Shown here piece by piece: positions 15,278 through 26,500 of a stretch of DNA of 64,000 nt; within the stretch, counting starts at the first letter, position 1, and every line of letters begins with the position of its first letter. Location of the stretch: contig NZ_CAKASM010000002.1 in assembly GCF_916858675.1 (NCBI RefSeq), positions 1-64,000 on the forward strand. Direction: 5' to 3'. The translations under genes and the position numbers were made by a program. Origin of the DNA: Sphingomonas sp. Leaf21 (GTDB lineage: Bacteria > Pseudomonadota > Alphaproteobacteria > Sphingomonadales > Sphingomonadaceae). The notes below the pieces were generated by a model that made no database searches, had not been told where the DNA came from, and worked only from the letters and a program-made list of their open reading frames with translations.

Positions 15278-16579
15278 ATGGCAACGCTGCCCCCCTTTCC
15301 GTGGATCGACGTCCTCATCATCTTCGCGCTCGTCGCGTTGAACGGCGCGTTCGCGATGAGCGAGCTGGCGATCGTATCGTCGCGCCGCGCGCGGCTGGAG
15401 GCGATGGCGCGAAGCGGGCGCAAGGGGGCACAGGCCGCGCTGACCCTAGCGGCCGATCCCGGCAAGTTCCTGTCGACCGTACAGATCGGCATCACCCTGA
15501 CCGGCATCATCGCGGGTGCCTATTCGGGCGCCAGCCTGGGCACGCCGACGGCGGCGCGACTGGAGGCGCTCGGCGTGTCGCCCGCGACCGCCGCGACGCT
15601 GGGCTTCGCGCTGGTCATCGGCCTGACCACCTATGCCTCGCTGATCCTGGGCGAGCTGGTGCCCAAGCAGTTCGCGCTGCGCAAGCCGGAGCCGATCGCG
15701 GCCTTCGTCGCGGTGCCGATGCGCTGGCTGGCGGTGGGCACCGCGCCGATCGTCTGGGTGCTCGACTCGACCAGCGGCATCATCTTCAAGCTGCTCGGCC
15801 TCAATCGCGACAACGAGGACCAGGTGACGGCGGAGGAACTCCACCTGATCGTCGCGGAAGCGTCCAAGTCGGGCGTCATCGAGGAGCATGAGCGCTCGAT
15901 CATCTCGGGGGTCGTTCGGCTGGCCGACCGCCCCGTGCGCGAGGTGATGACGCCGCGTACCGAGATCGACTGGCTGGACTGCACGCTGGACGACGGGGCG
16001 ATTCGCGCCAAGCTGCTCGAGAGCCCGCGCACCCGCCTGCCGGTGGGCGAGGGTTCGATCGACGCGGTGGTCGGCGTGGTCCAGGCGCGCGATATCGCGA
16101 TGGCGCTGTTCCGCGACGAGCCGCTCGACCTCAAGCACCTGATGCGCAAGGCGCCGGTGGTGATCGACCGGATCGACGCGATGGACGTGCTGCTGGCGCT
16201 GCGCCAGGCCGAGGTGCCGATGGCGCTGATCCATGACGAATACGGCCATTTCGAGGGGATCGTGACGCCGTCCGACCTGCTGGCCGCGATCGCTGGCGAA
16301 TTCGCCTCCGACGCCGATCCGGGCGAGGCCCCCTCGGTGGTCGAGCGCGACGACGGCTCGCTGCTGGTGGCGGGGACGATGGCGGCGGATGCGCTGGCCG
16401 ACCGGCTGGGCATCGACCTGCCCGACGACCGCGACTATGCGACCGTCGCCGGGCTGGCGCTCGCGGTGTTCCGCCACCTGCCGGGCGAAGGCGAGAGCTT
16501 CGTCGAACAGGGCTGGCGCTTCGAGGTGGTCGATCTCGACGGGCGGCGGATCGACAAGCTGTTGGTGAGCGAGGCCTGA
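15278..16579 (+). CDS. CNNM-domain / HlyC-CorC family transporter
   Basis: A 433-aa inner-membrane protein. The N-terminal CNNM (DUF21) domain, residues about 5-190, has four hydrophobic segments and the typical LNGAFAMSELAIVSSRRARLE start. A cytoplasmic CBS pair follows (about 205-330, with REVMTPRTEIDWL), then a C-terminal CorC/HlyC FAD-like domain. The family is linked to Mg2+/Co2+ efflux; the hemolysin name is historical. The ATG at 15278 lacks a good ribosome site, but a TTG at 15236 is worse placed. It diverges from the OmpA lipoprotein gene. Confidence 0.92.
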   Translation: MATLPPFPWIDVLIIFALVALNGAFAMSELAIVSSRRARLEAMARSGRKGAQAALTLAADPGKFLSTVQIGITLTGIIAGAYSGASLGTPTAARLEALGVSPATAATLGFALVIGLTTYASLILGELVPKQFALRKPEPIAAFVAVPMRWLAVGTAPIVWVLDSTSGIIFKLLGLNRDNEDQVTAEELHLIVAEASKSGVIEEHERSIISGVVRLADRPVREVMTPRTEIDWLDCTLDDGAIRAKLLESPRTRLPVGEGSIDAVVGVVQARDIAMALFRDEPLDLKHLMRKAPVVIDRIDAMDVLLALRQAEVPMALIHDEYGHFEGIVTPSDLLAAIAGEFASDADPGEAPSVVERDDGSLLVAGTMAADALADRLGIDLPDDRDYATVAGLALAVFRHLPGEGESFVEQGWRFEVVDLDGRRIDKLLVSEA

Positions 16580-16650
16580 GGGCCGATTCCACCAGTCTCG
16601 ACCGTTGGAGCGTCGATCCGCTATCCTCAACGCGGCTGATCTGATCTCTC

Positions 16651-16679
16651 TCGACCAGTCCAAACGGCAGACATACTAT
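16651..16679 (+). promoter_or_regulatory. Candidate promoter of the 16712 membrane protein gene
   Basis: TCGACC (16651-16656), 17 bases, TACTAT (16674-16679). The GTG start at 16712 is 33 bases downstream, with a purine-rich ribosome site between. Confidence 0.5.
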
Positions 16680-16711
16680 GAGCCGATTACGTAGAGAGAA
16701 GGGGGGCGTCG

Positions 16712-17236
16712 GTGGGGGCATGGGGCGCGCTGATTATGAGCTTCTTTGGAGCAGTTTTCGCTTCGTTGACGCTATATTGGCAGTGGCACTTGTCCGGGGT
16801 CGCTCTGGCGCTGCCCTTCTTGGGGTTCATCCTGATCGGTTCCGCCGCAAGCTATGTGATCCGCACCCCCGGCGAGGGCATCAAGCCGTCGCCAAAGGAA
16901 GAACGAGCCATCATGTGGAGTAGCATCGGTGAAGGCGTCGGCCTTTTCCTTGCCGCCAACATCGTCATGAACCTGCATCGGCCCGATCTTCTGTTGCCAT
17001 CGATGGCGCTGATCGTCGGCCTGCATTTCCTGCCAATCGCGTTCGCTGCTGGCTTTCGCCCGTTCTATGTTCTTGGAACGGCGCTGGTTGTTGCAGCGAT
17101 TGCGGGCTTCGTCGTCGGAGCCCCTACAGGCGGAGAGGTTGCCGGGTTCATGGCTGCTGGCGCGCTCTGGCTTGCGTCCGGTATCGCAGTTCGACGCGAC
17201 TGGTTGGCAAAGGGGCGAACGGCAGCGTCAGTCTGA
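16712..17236 (+). CDS. Multi-span membrane protein of unknown function, lower GC
   Basis: A 174-aa protein with about five hydrophobic segments (near residues 5-22, 28-47, 68-88, 94-112, 118-160) and a basic C-terminal tail. I do not recognise the family. GTG at 16712 is taken as start because AGAAGGGGGG ends 5 bases before it; ATG at 16736 is the alternative. Codon use is visibly less GC-biased than the flanking genes (for example TTCTTTGGAGCAG). It has its own promoter, and about 200 featureless bases follow it. All this suggests a recently acquired accessory gene. Confidence 0.7.
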   Translation: MGAWGALIMSFFGAVFASLTLYWQWHLSGVALALPFLGFILIGSAASYVIRTPGEGIKPSPKEERAIMWSSIGEGVGLFLAANIVMNLHRPDLLLPSMALIVGLHFLPIAFAAGFRPFYVLGTALVVAAIAGFVVGAPTGGEVAGFMAAGALWLASGIAVRRDWLAKGRTAASV

Positions 17237-17438
17237 CTATTCCCAAATCTCCATCGTTTTCGGAACGGCTGACATTGCCAGCATCATCCTTGAAACCGTC
17301 TGTCCGCTTCAAACCCTTCGCGGACGTGGTGTTGAAGCGGAAGGAGCGGCTCGCTCAAGGGGGCGCCTTACTGCGCCTCCGCCCTGCTGGCACGACTTGG
17401 CGGTGCGAGGGGCCGCTTTCCGCTCGGTCCGGTCCATA

Positions 17439-17996
17439 TCATTCCAGTACGATATCCCCCGACGCCACCACCCGCGCGATCATCGGGAAGATGTTCGCGA
17501 TCGCGAATTCATGGAGTTCGGTCGAGCGGGAGGCGCAGGCGTCTTCGGCGATGACGATGTCGTAGGACAATTCCCACGCCGAGCGGGCGGTCGACTCGAC
17601 GCCCATATTGGTCGAGATGCCCGCGATCACGACGGTGCGGATACCCCGCCGCCGCAATTGCAGGTCGAGGTCGGTGCCGGTGAACGCCCCCCAATGATGC
17701 TTGAGCACGACGATGTCGTCTGGCTGGCGCAGGTCGGGGACGAAGTCGCTGAAGCCCGGCGGAGAACCCTGGGGCGGCAGACCGGGGCGGTCGACATTCT
17801 GGCTGGGCATGGCGTCGGGGGTGAAGCCGACATGGACCAGGATCACCGGGGCTCCAGCCGCCCTGAACCGGTCGGCGAGGGTCTTGGCGGTCCGCACCAC
17901 CTCCTCGCCCGAACGCGGGCCGCCCGCATGGGGGACGATGCCCTGTTGCAGGTCGATCAGGATCAGCGCGGTGGTGGAGGGGGAGAGGGTGGTCAT
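17439..17996 (-). CDS. Isochorismatase-like cysteine hydrolase family protein, Cys replaced by Gly
   Basis: A 185-aa alpha/beta protein of the isochorismatase-like fold. D15 (ALILIDLQQG) and K99 (VVLKHHWGAF) of the usual triad are present. The third position, normally Cys in C-V-x-x-T-A-R, is G132 (TNMGVESTAR). Nicotinamidases and carbamoylases need that Cys; EntB-type isochorismatases lack it. So this is either a vinyl-ether hydrolase-like enzyme or a non-hydrolase. It stands alone, with unrelated genes either side, so the substrate cannot be inferred. Confidence 0.85.
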   Translation of the reverse strand: MTTLSPSTTALILIDLQQGIVPHAGGPRSGEEVVRTAKTLADRFRAAGAPVILVHVGFTPDAMPSQNVDRPGLPPQGSPPGFSDFVPDLRQPDDIVVLKHHWGAFTGTDLDLQLRRRGIRTVVIAGISTNMGVESTARSAWELSYDIVIAEDACASRSTELHEFAIANIFPMIARVVASGDIVLE

Positions 17997-18032
17997 GTGG
18001 GCGTCAACCCACCGCGACGTCCCGCCGTTCCG

Positions 18033-18794
<762 letters not shown>

Positions 18795-18844
18795 CGCCTC
18801 ACCCTAATGTTCCACGGCCCCGATCGCGAGCCCAATCGACGGAG

Positions 18845-20131
18845 CTACCCGGCGGTTCCCGCGGCGTCGGCCTCGCGCGCCACCTCGCGCCAGCCGATGT
18901 CGCGGCGGCAAAAGCCATCGGGGAACCGGATCGCATCGATCGCGCGGTACGCGGCGGCCTGCGCCTCGCGGACGGTGGCGGCGCTGGCGGTGACCGCCAG
19001 GACGCGGCCGCCGCTGGCGACCAGTCGCGCGCCGTCCAATCTGGTGCCCGCCTGGAAGACCACCGCGCCGGTCGCCTCGGCGGCGTCGATCGCTTCGATG
19101 CTGCCGTCCGCCTTGGGCGTGCCCGGATAACCCGCCGCCGCCATGACGACGGTCAGCGCGGGGTCGGCCGAGAAATCGGGGGCGGGAATCTCGGCCAGCC
19201 GCCCCTCGGCCACCGCCAGCATCAGCGCCAGCAGATCGCCCTGGAAGCGTAGCATCAGCACCTGGCATTCGGGGTCGCCGAAGCGGGCGTTATACTCGAT
19301 CAGCTTGGGCCCCTGCGCGGTCAGCATCAGCCCGGCATAGAGCACGCCCGAAAAGGGCGTTCCCTCGGCACGCAGCGTATCGACCGTCGGGCGGACGATC
19401 CGGTCGATCGCCTGCTGCTCGAGCTCGGGGGTCAGGACGCGCGCGGGGCTATAGGCGCCCATGCCGCCGGTATTGGGACCGGTATCGCCGTCGCCGACCC
19501 GCTTGTGGTCCTGCGCCGAGCCGAAGGGGAGCAGGGCCTCGCCATCGGTCAGCACGAAGAGGCTCGCTTCCTCGCCGTCGAGAAATTCCTCGATCACCAC
19601 CTCGGCGCCGGGGACCGAGAACAGGTCGACGATCGCGGCCTCGGCTTCGTCGCGGGTGAAGGCGACGGTCACGCCCTTGCCCGCCGCCAGGCCGTCCGCC
19701 TTGATCACCACCGGCAGGCCGAAGGTGCTGGCGAGCGCTCCTCGCGCCTCCTCCAGCGTGTTCACACGGACGTAACCGGCGGTCGGAATGTCGGCGCGGC
19801 GGCACAGATCCTTGGTGAAGCCCTTCGACCCCTCGAGCTGCGCGGCGGCCCTGGACGGACCGAAGACCGGCACGCCCTCCGCACGGAGCGAATCGGCGAG
19901 ACCGTCGACCAGCGGCGCTTCCGGTCCGATCACGACCAGCGCGATGGCGTGATCCTTGACGAAGCCGACCACGGCGGCATGATCCGCCGCGTTCAGCGCG
20001 ACGCACGTCGCATGGGCGGCGATACCGGGGTTGCCGGGCGCGGCGTAGAGCGTATCTAACCCGTTCGACTGTGCCAGCTTCCACGCCAGCGCGTGTTCGC
20101 GGCCACCCGATCCCAGCAGCAGGACGTTCAT
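18845..20131 (-). CDS. purD: Phosphoribosylamine-glycine ligase (GARS)
   Basis: A 428-aa ATP-grasp enzyme of purine synthesis that joins glycine to phosphoribosylamine. It begins [19 protein letters not shown] and carries [31 protein letters not shown] and the signature [11 protein letters not shown]. The length is typical. Its start codon (20131-20129) overlaps the xseA start codon head to head by two bases, so its promoter must lie within xseA. The helix-hairpin-helix gene follows on the same strand. purK and purE lie separately at 38484-40023. Confidence 0.96.
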   Translation of the reverse strand: MNVLLLGSGGREHALAWKLAQSNGLDTLYAAPGNPGIAAHATCVALNAADHAAVVGFVKDHAIALVVIGPEAPLVDGLADSLRAEGVPVFGPSRAAAQLEGSKGFTKDLCRRADIPTAGYVRVNTLEEARGALASTFGLPVVIKADGLAAGKGVTVAFTRDEAEAAIVDLFSVPGAEVVIEEFLDGEEASLFVLTDGEALLPFGSAQDHKRVGDGDTGPNTGGMGAYSPARVLTPELEQQAIDRIVRPTVDTLRAEGTPFSGVLYAGLMLTAQGPKLIEYNARFGDPECQVLMLRFQGDLLALMLAVAEGRLAEIPAPDFSADPALTVVMAAAGYPGTPKADGSIEAIDAAEATGAVVFQAGTRLDGARLVASGGRVLAVTASAATVREAQAAAYRAIDAIRFPDGFCRRDIGWREVAREADAAGTAG

Positions 20132-21548
20132 GCCCGATCCTTATCCCTATGACGAAAGCCCCAGGCTGGTAGCCGAGGAGATCGCCGGCGACAACGCGCT
20201 CGCGCTGTCGGTCGGCGAACTGAGCCTGAAGCTGAAGCGGATGGTCGAGGGCGAGTTCGGCCATGTCCGCCTGCGCGGCGAGATTTCGGGATATAAGCGT
20301 GCGACCTCGGGCCATGTCTATATGAGCCTGAAGGACGAGAATGCGGTCATCGACGCGGTGATGTGGAAGGGCGCGGCCAATACGTTGCCCTTCCAGCCGC
20401 AGGACGGGGTGGAGGTGATCGCCACCGGCCGCCTGACCACCTTCCCCGGACGCTCCAAATACCAGATCGTCGTCGAGCGGATGGAACTGGCGGGCGCGGG
20501 CGCGCTGATGGCGCTGCTCGAAAAGCTGAAGGCCAAGCTGGCGGGCGAGGGGCTGTTCGCGCGCGAGCGGAAGAAGCCATTGCCCTTCATGCCGCCGGTG
20601 ATCGGGGTCGTCACCTCGCCGACCGGTGCGGTGATCCGCGACATCCTCCACCGGCTGGAGGATCGCTGTCCCACCCATGTCATCGTCTGGCCGGTCAAGG
20701 TGCAGGGCGAGGGCTCGGCCAGGGATGTCGCCGCCGCGATTCGCGGGTTCGACGCGATCGAACCCGGCGGTCCGGTGCCGCGCCCCGACCTCGTGATCGT
20801 CGCGCGCGGTGGCGGCTCGATCGAGGATCTCTGGTCGTTCAACGAAGAGATCGTGGTCCGCGCGGTCGCCGACTGCACCATCCCGATCATCTCGGCGGTC
20901 GGGCATGAGACCGACACGACCCTGTGCGACTATGCCGCCGACCTGCGCGCGCCCACGCCCACGGCGGCGGCGGAGATCGCGGTGCCGGTGCTTGCCGACC
21001 TGCGCCTGACGGTCGCCAGCCATCGCCAGCGCACCGAGCGTTGCGCGCGACGCTATGTCGAGCGCGGACGCGAACGGCTGGACGCGATGGCGCGGCTGCT
21101 GCCCAAGCGCGACCAGTTGCTGGGGCCGCAGCGCCAGCGGGCGGACGAGGCGGGCGCTCGGCTCGACCGGGGGCTGGAGCGGCGGGTGACGCTGGCGCGC
21201 GGCGGGCTGGACCGGGCGGGGGCGGCGCTGCGCCCGGCGGTGCTGGAGCGGCAGGTGGAACGCGGGCGCGACCGGCTGGCCGCGACCTGGCGGCTGGTCC
21301 AGTCGCTCAACCCCGACCGTATCCTGGAGCGCGGCTATGCCCGGATCACCGCGCGGCCCGGTGGCGAGACCCTGTCCTCGGCCGAAGCGGCAAAGGCGGC
21401 CGACATGCTGACCCTGCGTTTCCGCGACGGCACCGTGGACGTGGCTGTGGACAGGACGGCGGACAGGGCTGGGGTTGAGTGCCCCGCCGCCCGAACCTAT
21501 GACAAACCCAAGCGGGAGCCCAAGGGCGATCAGCCCACGCTCCTATGA
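20130..21548 (+). CDS. xseA: Exodeoxyribonuclease VII large subunit
   Basis: A 472-aa subunit of the bidirectional single-strand DNA exonuclease. The N-terminal OB-fold (about 25-130, [26 protein letters not shown]) is followed by the catalytic domain with [34 protein letters not shown] and [29 protein letters not shown] long Arg-rich coiled-coil region (about 290-400) completes it. The ATG at 20130 overlaps the divergent purD start. The ribosome site GCAGGA lies within purD coding sequence. xseB is not in this window. Confidence 0.95.
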   Translation: MPDPYPYDESPRLVAEEIAGDNALALSVGELSLKLKRMVEGEFGHVRLRGEISGYKRATSGHVYMSLKDENAVIDAVMWKGAANTLPFQPQDGVEVIATGRLTTFPGRSKYQIVVERMELAGAGALMALLEKLKAKLAGEGLFARERKKPLPFMPPVIGVVTSPTGAVIRDILHRLEDRCPTHVIVWPVKVQGEGSARDVAAAIRGFDAIEPGGPVPRPDLVIVARGGGSIEDLWSFNEEIVVRAVADCTIPIISAVGHETDTTLCDYAADLRAPTPTAAAEIAVPVLADLRLTVASHRQRTERCARRYVERGRERLDAMARLLPKRDQLLGPQRQRADEAGARLDRGLERRVTLARGGLDRAGAALRPAVLERQVERGRDRLAATWRLVQSLNPDRILERGYARITARPGGETLSSAEAAKAADMLTLRFRDGTVDVAVDRTADRAGVECPAARTYDKPKREPKGDQPTLL

Positions 21549-21567
21549 CGCTTTCGAAAGAGCGAAT

Positions 21568-21768
21568 ATGTTGATGTCCAATACCGATCGCCCCGCGCGG
21601 CTCCACTATCTGGCCAATGGCTTTCGCGTCCTGTCGCCGGGCGACCATGTCGTCTGCGCGGTGACCGGGCGGCGCATCCCGCTCGAAGACCTGAAATATT
21701 GGAGCGCCGTGCGGCAGGAGGCCTATGCCGATGCGCAGGCCACGGCCAAGGTGCTGGGCCCGCAATGA
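21568..21768 (+). CDS. DUF2093 domain protein
   Basis: A 66-aa cytoplasmic protein matching the alphaproteobacterial DUF2093 family, with RPARLHYLANGFRVLSPGDHV and AVTGRRIPLEDLKYWSA. The function is unknown. The family start MLMS supports ATG 21568; the frame is open back to 21475, but that would overlap xseA. Its stop overlaps the start of the M23 peptidase gene (ATGA), and it lies 19 bases after xseA, so xseA, DUF2093 and the peptidase gene form one transcription unit. Confidence 0.85.
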   Translation: MLMSNTDRPARLHYLANGFRVLSPGDHVVCAVTGRRIPLEDLKYWSAVRQEAYADAQATAKVLGPQ

Positions 21769-22655
21769 GGATCGCGGGCGGCGTCGCGATGCTGGCCTTG
21801 GCCACCTGCACCGCCGCCGGTGGACAGGTTGCTCCCCAGGCCGGGCGCTTGCCCGTCGCGCCCCCGTCCATCGCCTTTCGCTGGACGGGGGAACCGAGTC
21901 AGGGCGGACTGATCCGTGGTCAGGCGCCAGCGGGCGCGGTCTCGGTCACATTGGACGGCGAGCCCTTGCCGCTCGCGCCGGACGGTCGGTTCCTCGCCGG
22001 TTTCGACCGCGATGCCGGACCTTCCGCCGAGCTGGCGGCGAACTTCGCCGATGGCAGCCAGTTTCGCCAGACGCTGACCATCGCGCCGCGCGCCTGGCGG
22101 ATCGAGCGGCTGGATACGCTGCCCAAATATCCCGTCCCCGATCCCGAATTCCAACGCCTGCGGCCGCCCGAGCTGGCGCAGATCCGCGCCGCGCGGGCGC
22201 AGGTCACCGGCGCCCAGGGCTGGCGTCAGACGCTGACATGGCCGCTGACGGGGCGTATTTCCGGGCTGTTCGGTGCGCAGCGTGTCTATCGTGGCGAGCC
22301 GGGCAGCTATCACTCGGGCACCGACATCGCCGCCACCACCGGCACGATCGTCCGCGCGCCCGCGGACGGCGTCGTCATCCTGGCGGCGGAGCAGCCCTTC
22401 ACCCTGGAGGGCCATCTGCTGATGCTCGACCATGGCCAGGGGCTCAACAGCGCGTTCCTCCATCTGTCGCGCATCGACGTGAAGCCCGGCGACCATGTCC
22501 GCCAGGGGCAGCCGATCGGCGCGGTCGGCGCGACGGGGCGTGCGACCGGCCCGCACCTGCACTGGAGCCTGCAATGGCGCGGCCGAAAGCTCGACCCGCT
22601 GCTGGTGACGGGGCCGATGCCCCAATCAACGCCCACGCCCACGCAGCCGCGCTGA
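21765..22655 (+). CDS. M23 family metallopeptidase, exported
   Basis: A 296-aa protein with an N-terminal signal (about residues 1-20) and an Ig-like/linker region (35-150). The C-terminal LytM/M23 domain has the zinc ligands H183 and D187 (HSGTDIA) and the H264-x-H266 pair (GPHLHW), so the active site is intact. It should cleave peptidoglycan cross-bridges in the periplasm. The sequence ALATC near the signal end resembles a lipobox but has Thr before Cys, so lipidation is doubtful. It overlaps the DUF2093 stop by 4 bases. Confidence 0.9.
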   Translation: MRIAGGVAMLALATCTAAGGQVAPQAGRLPVAPPSIAFRWTGEPSQGGLIRGQAPAGAVSVTLDGEPLPLAPDGRFLAGFDRDAGPSAELAANFADGSQFRQTLTIAPRAWRIERLDTLPKYPVPDPEFQRLRPPELAQIRAARAQVTGAQGWRQTLTWPLTGRISGLFGAQRVYRGEPGSYHSGTDIAATTGTIVRAPADGVVILAAEQPFTLEGHLLMLDHGQGLNSAFLHLSRIDVKPGDHVRQGQPIGAVGATGRATGPHLHWSLQWRGRKLDPLLVTGPMPQSTPTPTQPR

Positions 22656-22661
22656 TCGCTA

Positions 22662-23180
22662 TCAGTTCTCGCGGCGAACCTTGACCGCGGGCTGCCCCGC
22701 CAGGCTCAGCTTGAAGCTGCCCAGGGCGCCACGCCGGATGACGACGGGGCTTCCCACGCGTGGTTTGCCACCGATGACATTGTCGTCGGTCTGACGCCAC
22801 CGCGCCCCGTCCTTCAGCGTGAAGATCCACGCGCCACCCTCGACATCGGCGCGCTGCAGCGTGCTTTCGATCTGGTTGACGGCCTCGGGACCGTCCTTGT
22901 CGCCGCCGTCGCCGAACAGGCCGAGATTGGGCAGGTTCAGCCCGAACAGCGTTTTCCGGGTCTGCCGGACCTGCGCACGGTCGATGACGACAACGTCATG
23001 TTTGCGCTCGGCCGCGACGAGCGCCGCTACGGTCCGGTCGTAACAGGCCAGACGTGCCGATGTGTCGGTGATCGACGTGCATTCCGCGGCCGCCGCCAGC
23101 AGCACCGAACGCTTGTCGTTCGCCTCCGCCGACACCGGCGACGCGGCCAGCAAGGCGACCAGGCCAAGCGCGGGGATCAT
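22662..23180 (-). CDS. Exported protein of unknown function
   Basis: A 172-aa protein with a signal peptide (MIPALGLVALLAASPVSAEA). A paired-Cys motif follows (AAAAECTSITDTSARLACYDRTVAAL), similar to the C-x(n)-RLACYD motif of several periplasmic proteins including type VI secretion accessory proteins of the VasI kind. The C-terminal half is beta-rich and basic. No secretion genes lie nearby, so I do not assign that role. The start at 23180 gives a standard signal; starts at 23216-23243 would add a short basic leader and cannot be excluded. It is convergent with the peptidase gene. Confidence 0.65.
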   Translation of the reverse strand: MIPALGLVALLAASPVSAEANDKRSVLLAAAAECTSITDTSARLACYDRTVAALVAAERKHDVVVIDRAQVRQTRKTLFGLNLPNLGLFGDGGDKDGPEAVNQIESTLQRADVEGGAWIFTLKDGARWRQTDDNVIGGKPRVGSPVVIRRGALGSFKLSLAGQPAVKVRREN

Positions 23181-23513
23181 CGCGGTCCGCCCTCGGTAAA
23201 GATGGGTAAAAGCCATATTCATCAGTATGTTATGCCTTTCCATCGACCGCGCTTGCAAAAGCGGGGGTGGCGGTGCCGTCGATGCGTAACTCGAATAGAA
23301 CGAAGCGTTTTTTTCGACAAGCCGTCGCATCGGCCGCGTCGGGCAATGTGTCTTAAAGGTTACATCGAGAAAGATTCTTGCGTGACGGTTAAACCACGAT
23401 TGCGACGACCTCTCGTTTGGGAGAGTGTCGCGCCAACACCTGCCGCCTGAGCACGTGTGAAAATAATGTGCTTCCCGAGCCCTAGGGCCCGATCAAGCAT
23501 AAAGGGGACTAGA
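23181..23513. other. Divergent intergenic region before TonB receptor 1
   Basis: About 330 bases with no gene that I can support. It is less GC-rich than its surroundings and must contain the promoters for the exported-protein gene (minus) and the receptor gene (plus). A short CTCTC-N5-GAGAG hairpin lies near 23411-23425. No clear -35/-10 pair was found. Confidence 0.5.
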
Positions 23514-26500
23514 ATGAAAAAGACGTTTTTGCGGGTTAGCTTGCTAACCACCACGGTTTTCGCGGGCGTGCTCGCGGGTGCGCCTGCCGTTGCGCAGACT
23601 GCGGATACCACGCAGACCGCGCCCGCCGATGCGACGACGCAGGACACCCCCGCCGATGCCTCGACCGCGGCGACCCCCAATGCGCCGACCGGCGGCGATA
23701 TCGTCGTTACCGGATCGCGCATCTCGAACCCGAACCTGACCTCGGCCAGCCCGATCTCGGTCGTGACCGCGCAGGACATCCAGATCCGCGGCGGATCGCG
23801 CATCGAGGACGTGCTCAACACGCTGCCGCAGTCGTTCGCGACCCAGACCTCGTCGGTGTCGAACGGCTCGACCGGTACGGCGACGCTGAACCTGCGCAAC
23901 CTGGGCGATCAGCGCACCCTGGTGCTGGTGAACGGCCGCCGCCTGATGCCGGGCGATCCGGTCTCGAAGAGCTCGGCCGCCGACGTCAACGTCATTCCGC
24001 AGGCACTGATCAAGCGCGTCGACGTGCTGACCGGCGGCGCTTCGTCGGTCTATGGCTCGGACGCGGTCGCGGGCGTCGTGAACTTCGTTCTCGACACCGA
24101 CTATCAGGGGCTCAGCCTCACCTCGTCCTACGGCCTGTACAACCACAATAACGACAGCAGCCGGTTCCAGGGCCTCGCCGCCGCGCGCGGCTTCCCCTAT
24201 CCCAGCGGCAATGTCGCGGATGGCCAGCAGTTCGACGTCAACCTGAAGGTCGGCACCGGCACCAGCGACGGCAAGGGCCATATCGTCGCCTATATGGGCT
24301 ATCGCGAGATCCAGGCGATCACGCAGGGCCGCCGCGACTATAGCGCGTGCAGCCTGAACGCCCCGGCCGGCAATTCCGGCCCCGATTACCGCTGCGGCGG
24401 TTCGGCGACCGCCGCGCCCGCGAACTTTTCGCTGGGCGACGCGACCCAGGGTGGTCCGCCGACCCAGTACACGCTGAACTCGGCGGGTCAGCTCGTTGCG
24501 GGCCAGACCTTGTACAACGCCAATCCGCTGAACTACTATCAGCGTCCGGACAAGCGGTTCACCGCCGGCTTCATGGCGCATTACGACGTCAGCGACGCGT
24601 TCAAGCCCTATGCCGAGTTCAACTTCATGGACGACCGCACGGTCGCCCAGATCGCGCCGTCGGGCGACTTCGGCAACACGCAGACGCTGAACTGCAACAA
24701 CCCGTTCCTGTCGGCGCTCCAGGTCTCGACCTTCTGCCGTGCCTCGAACCTGTTGTCCGATGCCAATGGCGCTCCGATCGCCTTCATCAATCCGGACGGC
24801 TCGACCTATAACAAGGCGAACGTCATCATCGCTCGTCGTAACGTCGAGGGTGGCGGACGTCAGGCCGACATCACGCACACCTCCTACCGTTTCGTGGCGG
24901 GCGTTCGCGGCGATCTCGATCGCGGCATTTCGTATGACGCCTATGGTCAGTACGGCACGACCAAGTACAACCTGATCTATCGCAACGAGTTCTCGGTGTC
25001 GAAGACGACCCGCGCGCTCGACGTCATCGGCACGGCGGCCAACCCGGTCTGTCGTTCGGTGGTCGACGGTACGGATCCGAACTGCGTTCCGCTCAACATC
25101 TTCGGTTCGGCGGCGATCACGCCCGCCGCGCTGAACTATGTCCAGCAGTCGGGCTTCCAGCAGGGCGAGACCAAGGAAACCGTGGTCAGCGGCTCGGTCA
25201 ACTTCCGTGGCGGCGAGTACGGCATCCAGTCGCCCTTCTCCGACCAGGGCATCGGCCTGTCGATCGGTGCGGAATATCGCAAGGAGCAGCTGCGTCTCGA
25301 GGTCGACCAGGCGTTCCAGACCGGCGACCTGGCGGGCCAGGGCGGTCCGACCCTGCCCAACTCCGGCCAGTATGACGTGAAGGAAGTGTTCGGCGAGCTT
25401 CAGATCCCGCTGGTCACCGATCGTCCGTTCTTCCACGAACTGACGCTGGAAGGCGGCTATCGCTTCTCGCACTACAGCACGGCCGGTTCGGTCAGCTCGT
25501 ACAAGGGTCAGCTGACCTGGGCGCCGGTTCGCGACCTTACCTTCCGTGGCGGCTACAACCGCGCGGTGCGTGCGCCGAACATCCAGGAACTGTTCGTTGC
25601 CCAGTCGGTCCAGATCGACGGTGCCACCGATCCGTGCGCGGGTGCGGCGGTCAATGGTCTGGTCAACGGCAACACGGCCGCCCAGTGCGCCCGTATCGGC
25701 GTTCCGGCCAATCGCTTCGGCCTGGTCGCGGCGAACCCGTCGGAACAGTATAACGGCCTGGTCGGCGGCAACCCGAACCTGCGTCCGGAGACGGCCGACA
25801 CGTTCACCGTCGGCGCGGTGTTCCAGCCGACCTTCCTGCGCGGCTTCACCGCCACGGTCGATCTGTTCAGCATCAAGGTGAAGGACATCATCGGCGTCAT
25901 CGGTGCCGACACGATCCTCAGCCAGTGTCTGCAGACGGGCAACCCGACGCTGTGCGGTGCGATCAACCGCGATGCCAACGGCACCTTGTGGCAGACGCCG
26001 CAGGGCTATGTGGTCGACACCAATGTCAATGCCGGGACGCTCAAGACCCGCGGTATCGACGTGTCGGTCAACTATGTGCTGCGTACCGAATCGATCGGCA
26101 CGTTCAATGCGGGCTTCGCCGGCACCTATGTCGACGAGCTGACCTCGTCGAAGGTCGGTGCGGAGTTCGACTGCGCCGGTCTGTATGGCGCGCAGTGCGG
26201 CTTCCCGCAGTCCAAGTGGCGTCACCGTGGCGTGCTGTCGTGGACCGGTTCGAGCGGCATCGGCATCTCGGGCACCTGGCGTCACCTGTCGCCGACCCGG
26301 TTCGAGCGTTCGACGAGCGACAGCGATCTGGCAGGTGCCTTCTACGTGCGCGATGCGCGCGTTCCGGCGCAGGACTATTTCGATCTGGCCGTGTCGGCCC
26401 GCATCGAGGGCAAGTACACGCTGCGCGTCGGTGCCAACAACCTGCTCGACCGGATGCCGCCGATCCTCAGCTCGACGGCCGCCCCGATCGGTTCGTTCGG

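Noticed and set aside
21765..21830. Lipobox in the M23 peptidase (ALATC)
   Set aside because: The residue before Cys is Thr, not Gly/Ala/Ser, so it fails the usual lipobox rule; signal peptidase I is at least as likely.
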